A stretch of DNA of 16,334 nt from the NCBI GenBank assembly GCA_021735115.1, contig JAIPHQ010000005.1, positions 1-16,334 on the forward strand, given 5' to 3'. The notes beneath the pieces were generated by a model. That model saw only the letters and a list, made by a program, of their open reading frames with translations, did not search any database and was not told the DNA's origin. The stretch comes from Candidatus Omnitrophota bacterium. Its GTDB lineage: Bacteria > Omnitrophota > Koll11 > Duberdicusellales > 4484-171. The stretch's first letter is position 1, and every line of letters starts with the position of its first letter. The position numbers and the translations under genes are program-made. Of the stretch, positions 1 to 7,020 are shown in pieces.

Positions 1-2
1 TA

Positions 3-593
3 GAGGCAATAAATAATCCGGAAAATTTAGATGAAGGTACCAGAAAAATCCCTTTTTCAAATACTTTATATATAGAAAGAGAAGATTTTATGCAAGAGCC
101 GGTTAAAAAATTTTATCGGCTTGCGCCCGGCCGTGAGGTCCGCCTGCGTTATGCTTATTTTATCAAATGCCAAGAGGTGATAAAAGATGAGCAAGGTAAT
201 GTAGTAGAACTTAGATGCAGCTATGACCCAAAAACTAAAGGCGGAGCTGCCCCGGATGGACGGAAAGTCAAAGGAACACTGCATTGGGTGTCAGCCAAAC
301 ACGCTAAAGATGCAACTGTAAAGCTTTATCAGCCACTTTTTTTAAAGAGAAACCCTAATCAAACTGAAGAAGGAAAAGATTTTACTTCTAATATTAACCC
401 TGACTCGGTAAAAATTATACCAGAGGCAAAAGTTGAACCTAGTTTAGGAGATGCTAAGCCGGGTGACCGTTTTCAGTTTGAACGCAAGGGTTATTTTTGT
501 GTTGATTCTAAGCTTGAACCTAAGAAATTAATATTTAACCGCATAGTTTCTTTGCGGGATACCTGGGCTAAAATCAAAAAGAAAAATAAATAA
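3..593 (+). CDS. glnS: Glutamine-tRNA ligase (GlnRS), C-terminal part
   Basis: This is the 3' end of a glutaminyl-tRNA synthetase gene; the reading frame is open from the first bases of the window, so the catalytic Rossmann domain lies upstream. The enzyme charges tRNA-Gln with glutamine in the cytoplasm. The visible ~196 residues are the two-beta-barrel anticodon-binding region. Recognisable family signatures are PGREVRLRYAY, the segment DGRKVKGTLHWVS, the INPDS stretch, FQFERKGYFCVDS, and the closing FNRIVSLRDTWAK, which in GlnRS lies just before the C-terminus. The short Lys-rich tail ends at the TAA at 591-593, so the C-terminus is intact. The ATG at 90 is an internal methionine, not the start. 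The next gene begins 86 nt downstream on the same strand, so read-through into the gcv operon is possible. The family call is near certain. Confidence 0.96.
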   Translation, partial: EAINNPENLDEGTRKIPFSNTLYIEREDFMQEPVKKFYRLAPGREVRLRYAYFIKCQEVIKDEQGNVVELRCSYDPKTKGGAAPDGRKVKGTLHWVSAKHAKDATVKLYQPLFLKRNPNQTEEGKDFTSNINPDSVKIIPEAKVEPSLGDAKPGDRFQFERKGYFCVDSKLEPKKLIFNRIVSLRDTWAKIKKKNK

Positions 594-604
594 TTTACCA
601 ATAG

Positions 605-671
605 TACCGTTCTGAGATCGGTATGCTGGTGTATGCAACAAAACAGGTTCAAACAAAAATGTTGCATAAGG
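605..671 (+). promoter_or_regulatory. Two stem-loops in the gcvT leader
   Basis: The 86-nt gap before gcvT holds two inverted repeats. One has TACCG at 605-609 pairing with CGGTA at 619-623 over a 9-nt loop. The other is a perfect 8-bp stem, TATGCAAC at 632-639 with GTTGCATA at 661-668, over a 21-nt loop. The second stem ends on the first base of the likely gcvT Shine-Dalgarno AAGG (668-671), so folding could limit ribosome access. I see none of the conserved core of a glycine riboswitch. The pairing is seen; regulation is inferred. Confidence 0.4.
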
Positions 672-679
672 CAGTTGTT

Positions 680-1771
680 ATGAAAAGAACAATCAAAAAA
701 TTACCTTTGCATGATATCCATCTGGGCCTCTCGGCAAAAATGGGGGAGTTTGCCGGCTGGCAGGTTCCTTTATTTTACAGTTCGATAGTTTCAGAATATA
801 AACAATGCAGAGAAAGAGCGGTTGTATTTGATATATCTCATATGGGGGAGTTTATTTTCCAAGGAGATATAAAAAACAGCGGTATTGAAAAAGCAGTTAC
901 TCCCTGCTTAGAAGAGATTCCTTTAGGTAGGTCTGGTTATGGGTTTATTTTAAATGATTCAGGTGGGGTGGTAGATGATCTGATAGTTTTTAAAATAAGT
1001 CCAGATAAGTTAATGTTTGTAGTTAATGCTTCTTCAGAAGATAAAGACTATCAGGTATTAAAAGAGGCAGTAAAAGGTCCAAAAATAGAAAATATTTCAG
1101 CTGAGACAGCCAAAATTGACCTACAAGGGCCTTTATCCAAGGAAGTTTTAAGTGAAAGTTTAGGTTTTAACCAAGAGTTAGCTTATTTTGCTTTTACTGA
1201 ATTTAATTATAAAGGAGAAAAAATATTGATAAGCCGCACCGGATATACTGGAGAATTAGGCTATGAAATTTTTCTGCCCAAGAAAAGTTCTGTATCTGTC
1301 TGGAATCAATTACTCGATAATCAAAAAGTAAAGCCAGCTGGTTTTGGAGCCAGAGATATGCTGAGATTAGAGATGGGTTATAGTTTGTTAGGCCATGAAC
1401 TTAAAGAGGATATAACTCCTTTACAGGCAGGCTTGGCTAAGTTTATAAACTTTGATAAAGATTTTATTGGCAAAGATGCTTTATTGAGTCAAAAAGATAA
1501 AGGGATAAAAAAAGTAAAGATCGCTTTTTCTCTTAACTCTAAAAGAATTCCGAGGCCAGGCTATAAAATATATTCAGCGGATAAAAGAATAGGAGAAGTA
1601 ACTAGCGGAACATATTCTTTTTTGCTTTCAGCCGGGATTGGCCTGGGTTATATAAACAGTGACTATCAACAAAAAATAAAAAAGATTTTTATCGAAGATG
1701 AAAAAAGAAAAAAATTTGAGGCTAAAATTGTTCAGCTGCCTTTTTACAAGAAAGGCTCTGCAAGAAATTAA
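680..1771 (+). CDS. gcvT: Aminomethyltransferase, glycine cleavage T protein
   Basis: T protein releases ammonia from the aminomethyl-lipoyl arm of H protein and passes the methylene group to tetrahydrofolate, giving 5,10-methylene-THF. The 363-residue product has the usual family length. Visible signatures are MGEFAGWQVPLFY near the N-terminus, DISHMGEF (51-58), GGVVDDLIVF (95-104) with the Asp pair 99-100 where the catalytic Asp of the family lies, SRTGYTGELGYEIFLP in the folate-binding region, and a C-terminal barrel ending in the IGLGYI region. I chose the ATG at 680 over the longer option at 623: it has AAGG 8 nt upstream and gives the standard N-terminus, whereas the extra 19 residues would be encoded by the leader hairpins. 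It is first in the gcvT-H-PA-PB order. The stop codon is followed 2 nt later by a REP-like repeat. Confidence 0.96.
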   Translation: MKRTIKKLPLHDIHLGLSAKMGEFAGWQVPLFYSSIVSEYKQCRERAVVFDISHMGEFIFQGDIKNSGIEKAVTPCLEEIPLGRSGYGFILNDSGGVVDDLIVFKISPDKLMFVVNASSEDKDYQVLKEAVKGPKIENISAETAKIDLQGPLSKEVLSESLGFNQELAYFAFTEFNYKGEKILISRTGYTGELGYEIFLPKKSSVSVWNQLLDNQKVKPAGFGARDMLRLEMGYSLLGHELKEDITPLQAGLAKFINFDKDFIGKDALLSQKDKGIKKVKIAFSLNSKRIPRPGYKIYSADKRIGEVTSGTYSFLLSAGIGLGYINSDYQQKIKKIFIEDEKRKKFEAKIVQLPFYKKGSARN

Positions 1772-1773
1772 TA

Positions 1774-1803
1774 GGGGTCAGGTCTCCACTCTTGACAAAC
1801 TTT
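1774..1803 (+). repeat. Solo REP-like hairpin repeat, copy A (gcvT-gcvH gap)
   Basis: These 30 bp are identical to the left boundary of the transposase unit at 10524-10553. The unit starts GGGG and folds as GTCAGG (1777-1782), loop TCTCCACT, then CTTGAC (1791-1796), with one G-U pair. It sits 2 nt after the gcvT stop and 51 nt before the gcvH start, inside an operon. It also contains TTGACA (1792-1797), a perfect -35 hexamer pointing at gcvH, but no good -10 follows at 16-18 nt. Sequence identity and pairing are seen; origin by transposition in trans is inferred. Confidence 0.85.
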
Positions 1804-1854
1804 TTGCCAGAGAACAAATTAGCGTTTTTTCGCGTCTAAAGAAAAGGAGGTATT

Positions 1855-2229
1855 ATGGTTATTTATTACACTAAAAATCATGAATGGGCAAAAGTCGAAG
1901 AAAATATTGCTATAGTTGGGATTACAGAATACGCTGCATCTCAATTAGGAGATGTTGTATTTATAGATTTACCAGAAATGGGAAAAGAATATAAACAAGA
2001 TCAAGTTGTAGCTGAAATTGAATCGGTTAAGGCAGCCAGTGATATTTATGCTCCTTTGTCAGGAAAAGTTACTGAAATTAATTCAAAATTAGATGATTCT
2101 CCTGAAACTATAAACAATTCTTCTGAAAATGAAGGCTGGATCGCAAAGATAGAGATAACTAACTCAGATGAACTAGATAAACTGATAAATAAAAAACAAT
2201 ACGAACAATATTTACAAACTTTAAAATAA
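1855..2229 (+). CDS. gcvH: Glycine cleavage system H protein
   Basis: H protein is the mobile lipoyl carrier that shuttles the aminomethyl group among P, T and L proteins. The 124-residue product has the family length. Its hallmarks are the N-terminal YTKNHEWAKVE, GITEYAASQLGDVVFIDLP, and the lipoylation hairpin AEIESVKAASDIYAP, with Lys59 as the predicted lipoylated residue, followed by the SGKVTEIN strand and the ENEGWIAKI motif. The ATG at 1855 is supported by a strong AAGGAGG (1844-1850) only 4 nt upstream, the best Shine-Dalgarno in this operon. A REP-like repeat separates it from gcvT, and a 103-nt gap with two stem-loops separates it from gcvPA, so its expression may be partly uncoupled from its neighbours. 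Confidence 0.97.
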   Translation: MVIYYTKNHEWAKVEENIAIVGITEYAASQLGDVVFIDLPEMGKEYKQDQVVAEIESVKAASDIYAPLSGKVTEINSKLDDSPETINNSSENEGWIAKIEITNSDELDKLINKKQYEQYLQTLK

Positions 2230-2234
2230 TAGGC

Positions 2235-2275
2235 TGTACCTAAAATCCCATTTACAGACGTCCTACAAAGGTACA
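2235..2275 (+). promoter_or_regulatory. Inverted repeat after gcvH
   Basis: TGTACCT at 2235-2241 is complementary to AGGTACA at 2269-2275 over a 27-nt loop, starting 6 nt after the gcvH stop. A smaller CCCT/AGGG pairing (2276-2279 with 2293-2296) is followed within 2 nt by seven T residues (2299-2305). Together they could act as a weak attenuator or processing site between gcvH and gcvPA. The long loop and short second stem make it a weak intrinsic terminator at best. Confidence 0.35.
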
Positions 2276-2304
2276 CCCTACCATTACAGTACAGGGACTT
2301 TTTT

Positions 2305-2327
2305 TATCACACCGTGTAGGTGTGATA
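2305..2327 (+). promoter_or_regulatory. Perfect 9-bp stem-loop over the gcvPA ribosome-binding region
   Basis: TATCACACC (2305-2313) and GGTGTGATA (2319-2327) form a perfect stem with a 5-nt GTGTA loop, ending 5 nt before the gcvPA ATG. The only Shine-Dalgarno-like bases, AGGTG at 2318-2322, lie in the 3' arm, so the RNA hairpin would hide them. The same symmetry could instead be a 23-bp protein operator. Half-sites TATCACA and TGTGA recur before gcvPB at 3686-3705. Pairing is seen; function is inferred. Confidence 0.5.
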
Positions 2328-2332
2328 GATTT

Positions 2333-3673
2333 ATGATGGATTATATACCTCATACTCCAGAAGAGATAAAAAAAATGCTTGATGCTATCGGTGTATCTTC
2401 GCTAGATGAATTATTTTCTGATATAGATAAAAGTTTTTTTTCAGATGATTTTGATCTCCCGCCGGGCAAAAGTGAATTTGAAGTTTTTGATTACTTTAAA
2501 AATATAGCCAGAAAAACCAGCAAACCTTTAGTTAATCTATCGGGAGCTGGTTTTTATGATCATTATATCCCGGCGGTTGTTGATAAACTAGCTAATCGTT
2601 CAGAGTTTTCTACCCCGTATACTCCTTACCAGCCGGAATGCTCGCAGGCTACACTGCAGGCTATCTATGAATATCAGACCTTAATTTGTTCTTTGACCGG
2701 TATGGATATAGCTAATGCTTCTGTCTATGATGGGGGGACTGCTTTAGCTGAAAGTATTATTATGGCAAGCCGGATAACAAAAAGAAAAAAGATCATTATT
2801 GATTCCTTGGTCAATCCAATTTATCAAAAGATTATAAAAACTTATATAAATTTAGATGATTATCAAATTATAGTAGTTGACTCTTTGGATTTTGCCACAG
2901 ATAAAGATAAGTTTATAGATTTAATCGATACTGACACCTCAGCAGTAGTCTTACAAAACCCAAATTTTTTAGGAAAAATTGACGACCATACTGATTTGAT
3001 AAAACAAGCTCATAAAAATAAAGCACTGGCTATTTTATCAGTTTATCCGACTTCTTTAGGCTTGCTTAAAACTCCGGCTTCAATGGGTGCAGATATTGTA
3101 ACCGGTGAAGCCCAATGTTTAGGAAACTCTCTTAATTTTGGCGGGCCCTTTTTAGGTTTTATTGCTACATTAGAAAAAAATATAAGACAGCTCCCGGGAA
3201 GAATTGTTGGTGCTACCGAAGATAGCAAGGCAAATAGAGGGTTTGTTCTTACCTTGCAGGCTAGAGAGCAGCATATCAGGCGCCATAAGGCTACTTCTAA
3301 TATTTGTACTAATCAAAATTTATGCGCAATTAAAGCATTGATTTATTTAGTTGCTTTAGGCAAAAAAGGATTTAGAAAACTTTCTGAAACCAACTATCAT
3401 AAAGCTCAGTTTGCCAGAAGAGAATTTTCTAAAATAGATAAAGTTAAAGTTAACCTAGATTATCCTATCTTTAATGAGTTCGTAGTTGAGGTTGATACGG
3501 ATATAGATAAACTGTATGAAAAAATGCTAGAGGAAGGTTTTATTGCCGGCGTACCTTTGATAAGGTTTTATCCTGAGATGAAAAATAAACTTTTAATTTG
3601 TATAACCGAAAAAATAACAAAAGAATATATTTTAAAATTTAAAAAAACCCTAGAAACATTGCTTAATCGTTAA
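2333..3673 (+). CDS. gcvPA: Glycine dehydrogenase (decarboxylating) subunit 1
   Basis: This is the N-terminal half of a split P protein. With subunit 2 it decarboxylates glycine using PLP and loads the aminomethyl group onto lipoyl-H protein. The 446 residues match the usual length of the split alpha subunit. Signatures include the N-terminal YIPHTPEEIKKML, NLSGAGFYDHYIP (68-80), the YTPYQPECSQ segment (96-105), SLTGMDIANASVYDGGTALAES, and a fold-type-I aminotransferase-like domain with the GLLKTPASMGADIVTGEAQ and LNFGGPFLGF region. As expected for this subunit, it lacks the PLP-binding lysine motif, which sits in subunit 2. Two adjacent ATGs (2333 and 2336) are possible starts, differing by one Met. 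A hairpin ending 5 nt upstream contains the only ribosome-binding candidate. Confidence 0.96.
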   Translation: MMDYIPHTPEEIKKMLDAIGVSSLDELFSDIDKSFFSDDFDLPPGKSEFEVFDYFKNIARKTSKPLVNLSGAGFYDHYIPAVVDKLANRSEFSTPYTPYQPECSQATLQAIYEYQTLICSLTGMDIANASVYDGGTALAESIIMASRITKRKKIIIDSLVNPIYQKIIKTYINLDDYQIIVVDSLDFATDKDKFIDLIDTDTSAVVLQNPNFLGKIDDHTDLIKQAHKNKALAILSVYPTSLGLLKTPASMGADIVTGEAQCLGNSLNFGGPFLGFIATLEKNIRQLPGRIVGATEDSKANRGFVLTLQAREQHIRRHKATSNICTNQNLCAIKALIYLVALGKKGFRKLSETNYHKAQFARREFSKIDKVKVNLDYPIFNEFVVEVDTDIDKLYEKMLEEGFIAGVPLIRFYPEMKNKLLICITEKITKEYILKFKKTLETLLNR

Positions 3674-3685
3674 GGATAGAATGTT

Positions 3686-3729
3686 TATCACATCTTAACT
3701 TGTGACATGTAATCTATAACTTATAAGTT
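3686..3729 (+). promoter_or_regulatory. Inverted repeats in the gcvPA-gcvPB gap
   Basis: The 63-nt gap contains ATCACA (3687-3692) and TGTGAC (3701-3706), an imperfect inverted pair 8 nt apart. It resembles the ATCACA/TGTGAT pair (9 nt apart) before gcvPA, and the 9-mer TTTATCACA occurs in both gaps. A second element, AACTTATAAGTT (3718-3729), is a perfect 12-bp palindrome ending 7 nt before the gcvPB start. No Shine-Dalgarno is visible before that start. These may be operator sites or simply AT-rich spacer. Confidence 0.3.
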
Positions 3730-3736
3730 TTTTAAC

Positions 3737-5191
3737 ATGGAATTAATTTTTGAACTTTCTACAAAGAACAGAAAAGGCCTAAAGTTGCCAAAGCTGGATA
3801 TCTCGCCGGCTGCTTTGCCGGATAAGAGTTTATTGCGTAAAGAAGAGGCCAAACTTCCTCAGGTAGGCGAACTGGAACTGGTCAGGCATTACACAAACTT
3901 ATCTAAGCTTAACTATAGTCTTGATTCTAACTTTTATCCTTTGGGGTCTTGTACTATGAAGTATAATCCTAAAGTTTTAGAGTCAATAGCAGAACTAGAT
4001 GGTTTTTCTAATCTTTGCCCTAATCTTTTCTTAAGCCAGGCAGGGTTAAAATATTTACAAGAGGTATTCTCTCTTCTTTTTAAACTCCAGGAACTTTTAG
4101 CTCAACTGACTGGAATGGATAAAGTTAGCCTTCAGCCTTTAGCTGGAGCTCAAGGTGAACTGGCGGGTATGCTTATAGCTAAGGCTTACCATCAAAGAAA
4201 AAATAACAAAAAGAAAAAATATGTAATAGTTCCTGATAGTTCTCATGGAACAAATCCGGCTTCAGTTGCGATGGTGGGTTATCAACTAATCGCTATCCCT
4301 ACCGGTTCAGACGGGCAGATGGATTTTGATCTGTTTAAAGAGAAAATGACCGAGGAAGTAGCAGCAGTAGTTATGACCTGTCCTAATACTTTGGGCATAT
4401 TTAATACCGAAGTTAAAAAAATATGTAAGTTGGCTCATAGTAAAGATGCTATAACCTATTATGACGGAGCAAACTTAAATGCAATTTTAGGAAAAGTTAA
4501 ACCAGCTCAGCTTGGTTTTGATATAGTTCATCTTAATCTTCATAAGACTTTTGCTACTCCCCATGGAGGCGGCGGTCCAGGGGCCGGGCCGGTAGGGGTA
4601 GTAGAAAAATTATCCCAATTTTTGCCCCAAGGCTCTATTGACAAAGATAAAAACGGAGAGTTTATGCCTCGGACAGAGGCAGAAAACTCAATAGGAAGAT
4701 TAGCTCCTTTTTTTGGAAATTTTTCTGTATTGTTGAAAGCTTTAGCCTATATTTTAATCTTAGGTAAAGAAGGATTAGAAAAGGTAAGTAGTTTTTCTGT
4801 TTTAAATGCAAATTATATCCATCAAGCCCTTAAAAACTTTTACCCGGTGCCTTTTAAAAGAAGATCTATGCATGAAGTTGTATTGTCGGCAGCCAAACAA
4901 AAGAAAAAAGGGGTAACCGCTTTAGATATTGCTAAATTTCTTATCCAGGAAGGGGTCCATCCACCGACCATATATTTTCCTTTAATCGTAGAAGAAGCTT
5001 TAATGATTGAACCAACCGAGACCGAAAATAAGAAAACTCTAGACAATTTTATTAAAATAATGATTAAAGCAGCAAAATTGGCTAAAGAGAACCCTCAACT
5101 TCTAAAACAAGCCCCCTCTAATTTTATTTTTTCTCGCTTTGATGAAGTAAAAGCGGCCCGAAGCAGAAATCTTAACTACAATTCGCTCTAA
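3737..5191 (+). CDS. gcvPB: Glycine dehydrogenase (decarboxylating) subunit 2
   Basis: This is the C-terminal, PLP-binding half of the split P protein and completes the decarboxylase with the upstream subunit. The 484 residues are normal for the beta subunit. Signatures are YPLGSCTMKYNPK (67-79), LTGMDKVSLQPLAGAQGE, DSSHGTNPASVAM (167-179), YYDGANLNAI, and the PLP motif HLNLHKTFATPHGGGGPG, in which Lys270 should form the Schiff base. The C-terminal part retains EGVHPPTIYFPLIV and the EPTETE motif of the family. The ATG at 3737 gives the expected N-terminus but no Shine-Dalgarno is visible. It closes the gcv cluster; no lpd gene for the L protein follows, so that shared subunit must come from elsewhere. 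Reading frame is intact. Confidence 0.97.
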   Translation: MELIFELSTKNRKGLKLPKLDISPAALPDKSLLRKEEAKLPQVGELELVRHYTNLSKLNYSLDSNFYPLGSCTMKYNPKVLESIAELDGFSNLCPNLFLSQAGLKYLQEVFSLLFKLQELLAQLTGMDKVSLQPLAGAQGELAGMLIAKAYHQRKNNKKKKYVIVPDSSHGTNPASVAMVGYQLIAIPTGSDGQMDFDLFKEKMTEEVAAVVMTCPNTLGIFNTEVKKICKLAHSKDAITYYDGANLNAILGKVKPAQLGFDIVHLNLHKTFATPHGGGGPGAGPVGVVEKLSQFLPQGSIDKDKNGEFMPRTEAENSIGRLAPFFGNFSVLLKALAYILILGKEGLEKVSSFSVLNANYIHQALKNFYPVPFKRRSMHEVVLSAAKQKKKGVTALDIAKFLIQEGVHPPTIYFPLIVEEALMIEPTETENKKTLDNFIKIMIKAAKLAKENPQLLKQAPSNFIFSRFDEVKAARSRNLNYNSL

Positions 5192-5216
5192 AACTCTTTT
5201 CTAAAGATATTAAGGG

Positions 5217-5245
5217 TTGACTTTATAACCATTATTGTTTAAAGT
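5217..5245 (+). promoter_or_regulatory. Candidate sigma-70-type promoter for the secretin block
   Basis: TTGACT (5217-5222, 5 of 6 to the -35 consensus) is followed after 17 nt by TAAAGT (5240-5245, 4 of 6 to the -10 consensus). It lies in the 182-nt gap between gcvPB and the ExeA-like gene, where a new transcript would be expected. TACAAT at 5256-5261 is an alternative -10 but has a poor -35. Candidate only. Confidence 0.35.
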
Positions 5246-5317
5246 ATTTATAGCATACAATAAAATAAGCTATATCATATTAAGGTAAGAGGGGAGAAAT
5301 AATGTAGGTTTTGGTTG

Positions 5318-5340
5318 TTTTTTTGGCCCGGCCAAAAAAA
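5318..5340. repeat. 23-bp perfect palindrome upstream of the ExeA-like gene
   Basis: Seven T, then GGCC, a central C, GGCC, and seven A make a perfect palindrome. The order is T-run before A-run, the opposite of an intrinsic terminator on either strand. It lies 33 bp before the start of the ExeA-like gene, so it would fall in the mRNA leader or act as an operator. The symmetry is seen; the role is unknown. Confidence 0.6.
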
Positions 5341-5373
5341 TGAACTCGTGGTTTGTCTAGGTGGTAGTTTCTA

Positions 5374-6231
5374 ATGAGCTATTATAAAATATTAGGTTTA
5401 GAAAAAGAACCTTTTTCAACAAGTCCTGACCCAGAATTTTTCTATCAATCGCATAGCCATAAGAAGGCTCTAGCAAATATTTTAATTGAAATTAGATTAA
5501 GAAGGGGATTAAGTGTTGTTTTAGGAGATATCGGGACTGGAAAGACTACCTTAAGCAGGAAGTTGCTGCAGCTGCTTAAAAATAGAAAAGGGATTGAATC
5601 CTATATTATTTTAGATCCTACTTATGATACTGAATATTTATTTTTGTTGTCTTTGGCTAAAACATTTGGCGTAGAGATTGATCATCCCGAGCCTAATGTT
5701 TTAGAGGTAAAAGAAGCGATAGAACATTTTGTTTTTCATAAAAGTATAAATGAAAACAAAGAAGTAGTTTTGCTCATCGATGAAGCTCAAAAAATAAATC
5801 AGCACTCTTTAGAAGTTTTACGAATCTTACTTAACTATGAGACTAATAACTTTAAACTATTGCAGCTGATAGTTTTAGGCCAGATGGAGTTGTTACCCTG
5901 CCTTAAAGAAAGTAGAAACTTAATTGACAGGGTGAGCCTAAAATGCAAGCTTGATCCTCTAAGAGAAGATGAAACCAAAGAGATGATTAGCTTTCGCCTC
6001 AGGCAGGCAGGTTATAAAAGCAGAGACAGCCTTTTTGCTGATAAAGCGATTGCTCGGATATATAAATATACTCAAGGATATCCGAGAAAAATTTCTATGT
6101 TTTGCCATAAAGCCCTCCGGCTTTTGGTGATGAAAAACAAAACTGTTATAGATGCAAAGATTGTAGAAGAGATTGTTGAAAATGAAGCTAAATTTGGCTT
6201 AGAAAAGGAAAATCTATTTCATACCTTATGA
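5374..6231 (+). CDS. ExeA/GspA-type AAA ATPase
   Basis: A 285-residue AAA ATPase of the ExeA/GspA family (related to MshM and TniB). In type II secretion and related pilus systems, ExeA helps the secretin assemble across peptidoglycan. The N-terminus YKILGLEKEPFSTSPDPEFFYQS is the family signature. Walker A is GDIGTGKTTL (51-60), Walker B is VVLLIDEAQ (131-139), an arginine follows in LIDRVSLKCKLDPL, and GYPRKISMF near 235-243 is in the sensor-2 position. The product stops after the ATPase core and lacks the TM segment and peptidoglycan-binding domain of full-length ExeA. The start is supported by AGGTGG (5359-5364), 9 nt upstream. It is followed by a GspC-like gene and a secretin gene, which makes an envelope-assembly role more likely than the transposition role of TniB. 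Confidence 0.85.
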   Translation: MSYYKILGLEKEPFSTSPDPEFFYQSHSHKKALANILIEIRLRRGLSVVLGDIGTGKTTLSRKLLQLLKNRKGIESYIILDPTYDTEYLFLLSLAKTFGVEIDHPEPNVLEVKEAIEHFVFHKSINENKEVVLLIDEAQKINQHSLEVLRILLNYETNNFKLLQLIVLGQMELLPCLKESRNLIDRVSLKCKLDPLREDETKEMISFRLRQAGYKSRDSLFADKAIARIYKYTQGYPRKISMFCHKALRLLVMKNKTVIDAKIVEEIVENEAKFGLEKENLFHTL

Positions 6232-6310
6232 ATATAAAACATCTTTTTGATGTTTAGTTTGTTATCTAGTTTTAATTTAAAATTAAATAACTACAAAAAG
6301 TATATAAAAA

Positions 6311-6976
6311 GTGGCAAAGAAAAAAGGTACCCCCGAAGAAGAACTACTGTCTTTAATTGAAAGAGACAGTGACTCCGATATTGCTAGCGCACGCGTAAAA
6401 AGAAAGAGGAAATCTTTCTTTCATTCCATTTTTAATTTCAAGAAACATTGGCGGTTTTTATTTGGAATCGTCAAAAAAATTTATTTAAAGTTAGCTAAAA
6501 CTGCCAATGAATCAGGGATAAAATTTTTCAATAAAGTCTTAGTTTTAATTATTTTTTTATTGGCAATTTATTTAAGTGTGGACTTTATCTTACAGCGGGA
6601 AAATATAGATAATGTTTATAAGACTAAAGTTGTCCCCGACAAACAGTTATGGGAAGAAAACGGGAAAACAAAAACTTTACCCCTTTTGTATTATCTAGAG
6701 ATGGTTCAAAGAAGAAATGTCTTTTCGCCTTTTAAGCTTGAGCCGAAAGCTGAAAAAATGAAGAAAAAAAAGGAAAGCCTGGCTAAATTAACCAAAGGCC
6801 TTAATCTGGTAGGAATATCCTTGGGAAAAAATCCTTATGCTATGATTGAAGATCAAGAAACCGGTAAAACTTATTTTTTAAACAAAGGCGATAAGATAAG
6901 AAATTTGAAGTTACACTCTATACTAAAAAATAAAGTGATTTTAATCTATGAAGGGGCAAAGATAGATTTGATGTAA
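6311..6976 (+). CDS. Single-pass inner-membrane protein with GspC/PilP-like domain
   Basis: A 221-residue protein with a basic cytoplasmic N-terminus (residues 1-74), one hydrophobic segment (VLVLIIFLLAIYLSVDFIL, about 77-95), a short linker, then a periplasmic region. Residues 161-221 (LVGISLGKNPYAMIEDQ, then TYFLNKGDKI and KVILIYEGAKIDLM) look like the HR domain of GspC or the beta-domain of PilP, which contact the secretin N0 domain and link it to the inner-membrane platform. NVFSPF (137-142) resembles the RNIFSP-type motif found before such domains. The start is a GTG at 6311 without an obvious Shine-Dalgarno; no good ATG gives the same protein. The secretin gene follows 44 nt downstream, supporting a GspC-GspD type pair. 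The domain call rests on pattern, not a search. Confidence 0.72.
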   Translation: MAKKKGTPEEELLSLIERDSDSDIASARVKRKRKSFFHSIFNFKKHWRFLFGIVKKIYLKLAKTANESGIKFFNKVLVLIIFLLAIYLSVDFILQRENIDNVYKTKVVPDKQLWEENGKTKTLPLLYYLEMVQRRNVFSPFKLEPKAEKMKKKKESLAKLTKGLNLVGISLGKNPYAMIEDQETGKTYFLNKGDKIRNLKLHSILKNKVILIYEGAKIDLM

Positions 6977-7020
6977 ATTGGTAATGTAGTAAAATAGAGA
7001 TATATAAATAAATAGATTTT

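Noticed and set aside
594..679. Glycine riboswitch before gcvT
   Set aside because: The gap is only 86 nt and the conserved glycine-aptamer core sequences are not visible; only simple hairpins are present.
623..679. Upstream start for gcvT at 623
   Set aside because: It would add 19 residues encoded by the leader hairpins; the ATG at 680 has a better-placed Shine-Dalgarno and gives the family N-terminus.
1792..1821. Promoter for gcvH from REP copy A
   Set aside because: TTGACA is perfect, but the hexamers at 16-18 nt spacing (ACAAAT, CAAATT, AAATTA) are poor -10 boxes; kept only as a -35 observation.
5318..5340. Rho-independent terminator
   Set aside because: The T-run precedes and the A-run follows the GC core on both strands, the reverse of an intrinsic terminator.
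5340..5360. Six-codon leader peptide (MNSWFV) overlapping the ExeA-like ribosome-binding site
   Set aside because: Such a short frame is likely by chance, it has no ribosome-binding site of its own, and its residues suggest no attenuation logic.
6236..6300. AAACATC/GATGTTT hairpin and an AT-only palindrome after the ExeA-like gene
   Set aside because: Both are AT-rich and short, with no clear T-run; palindromes of this kind are expected by chance in such sequence.
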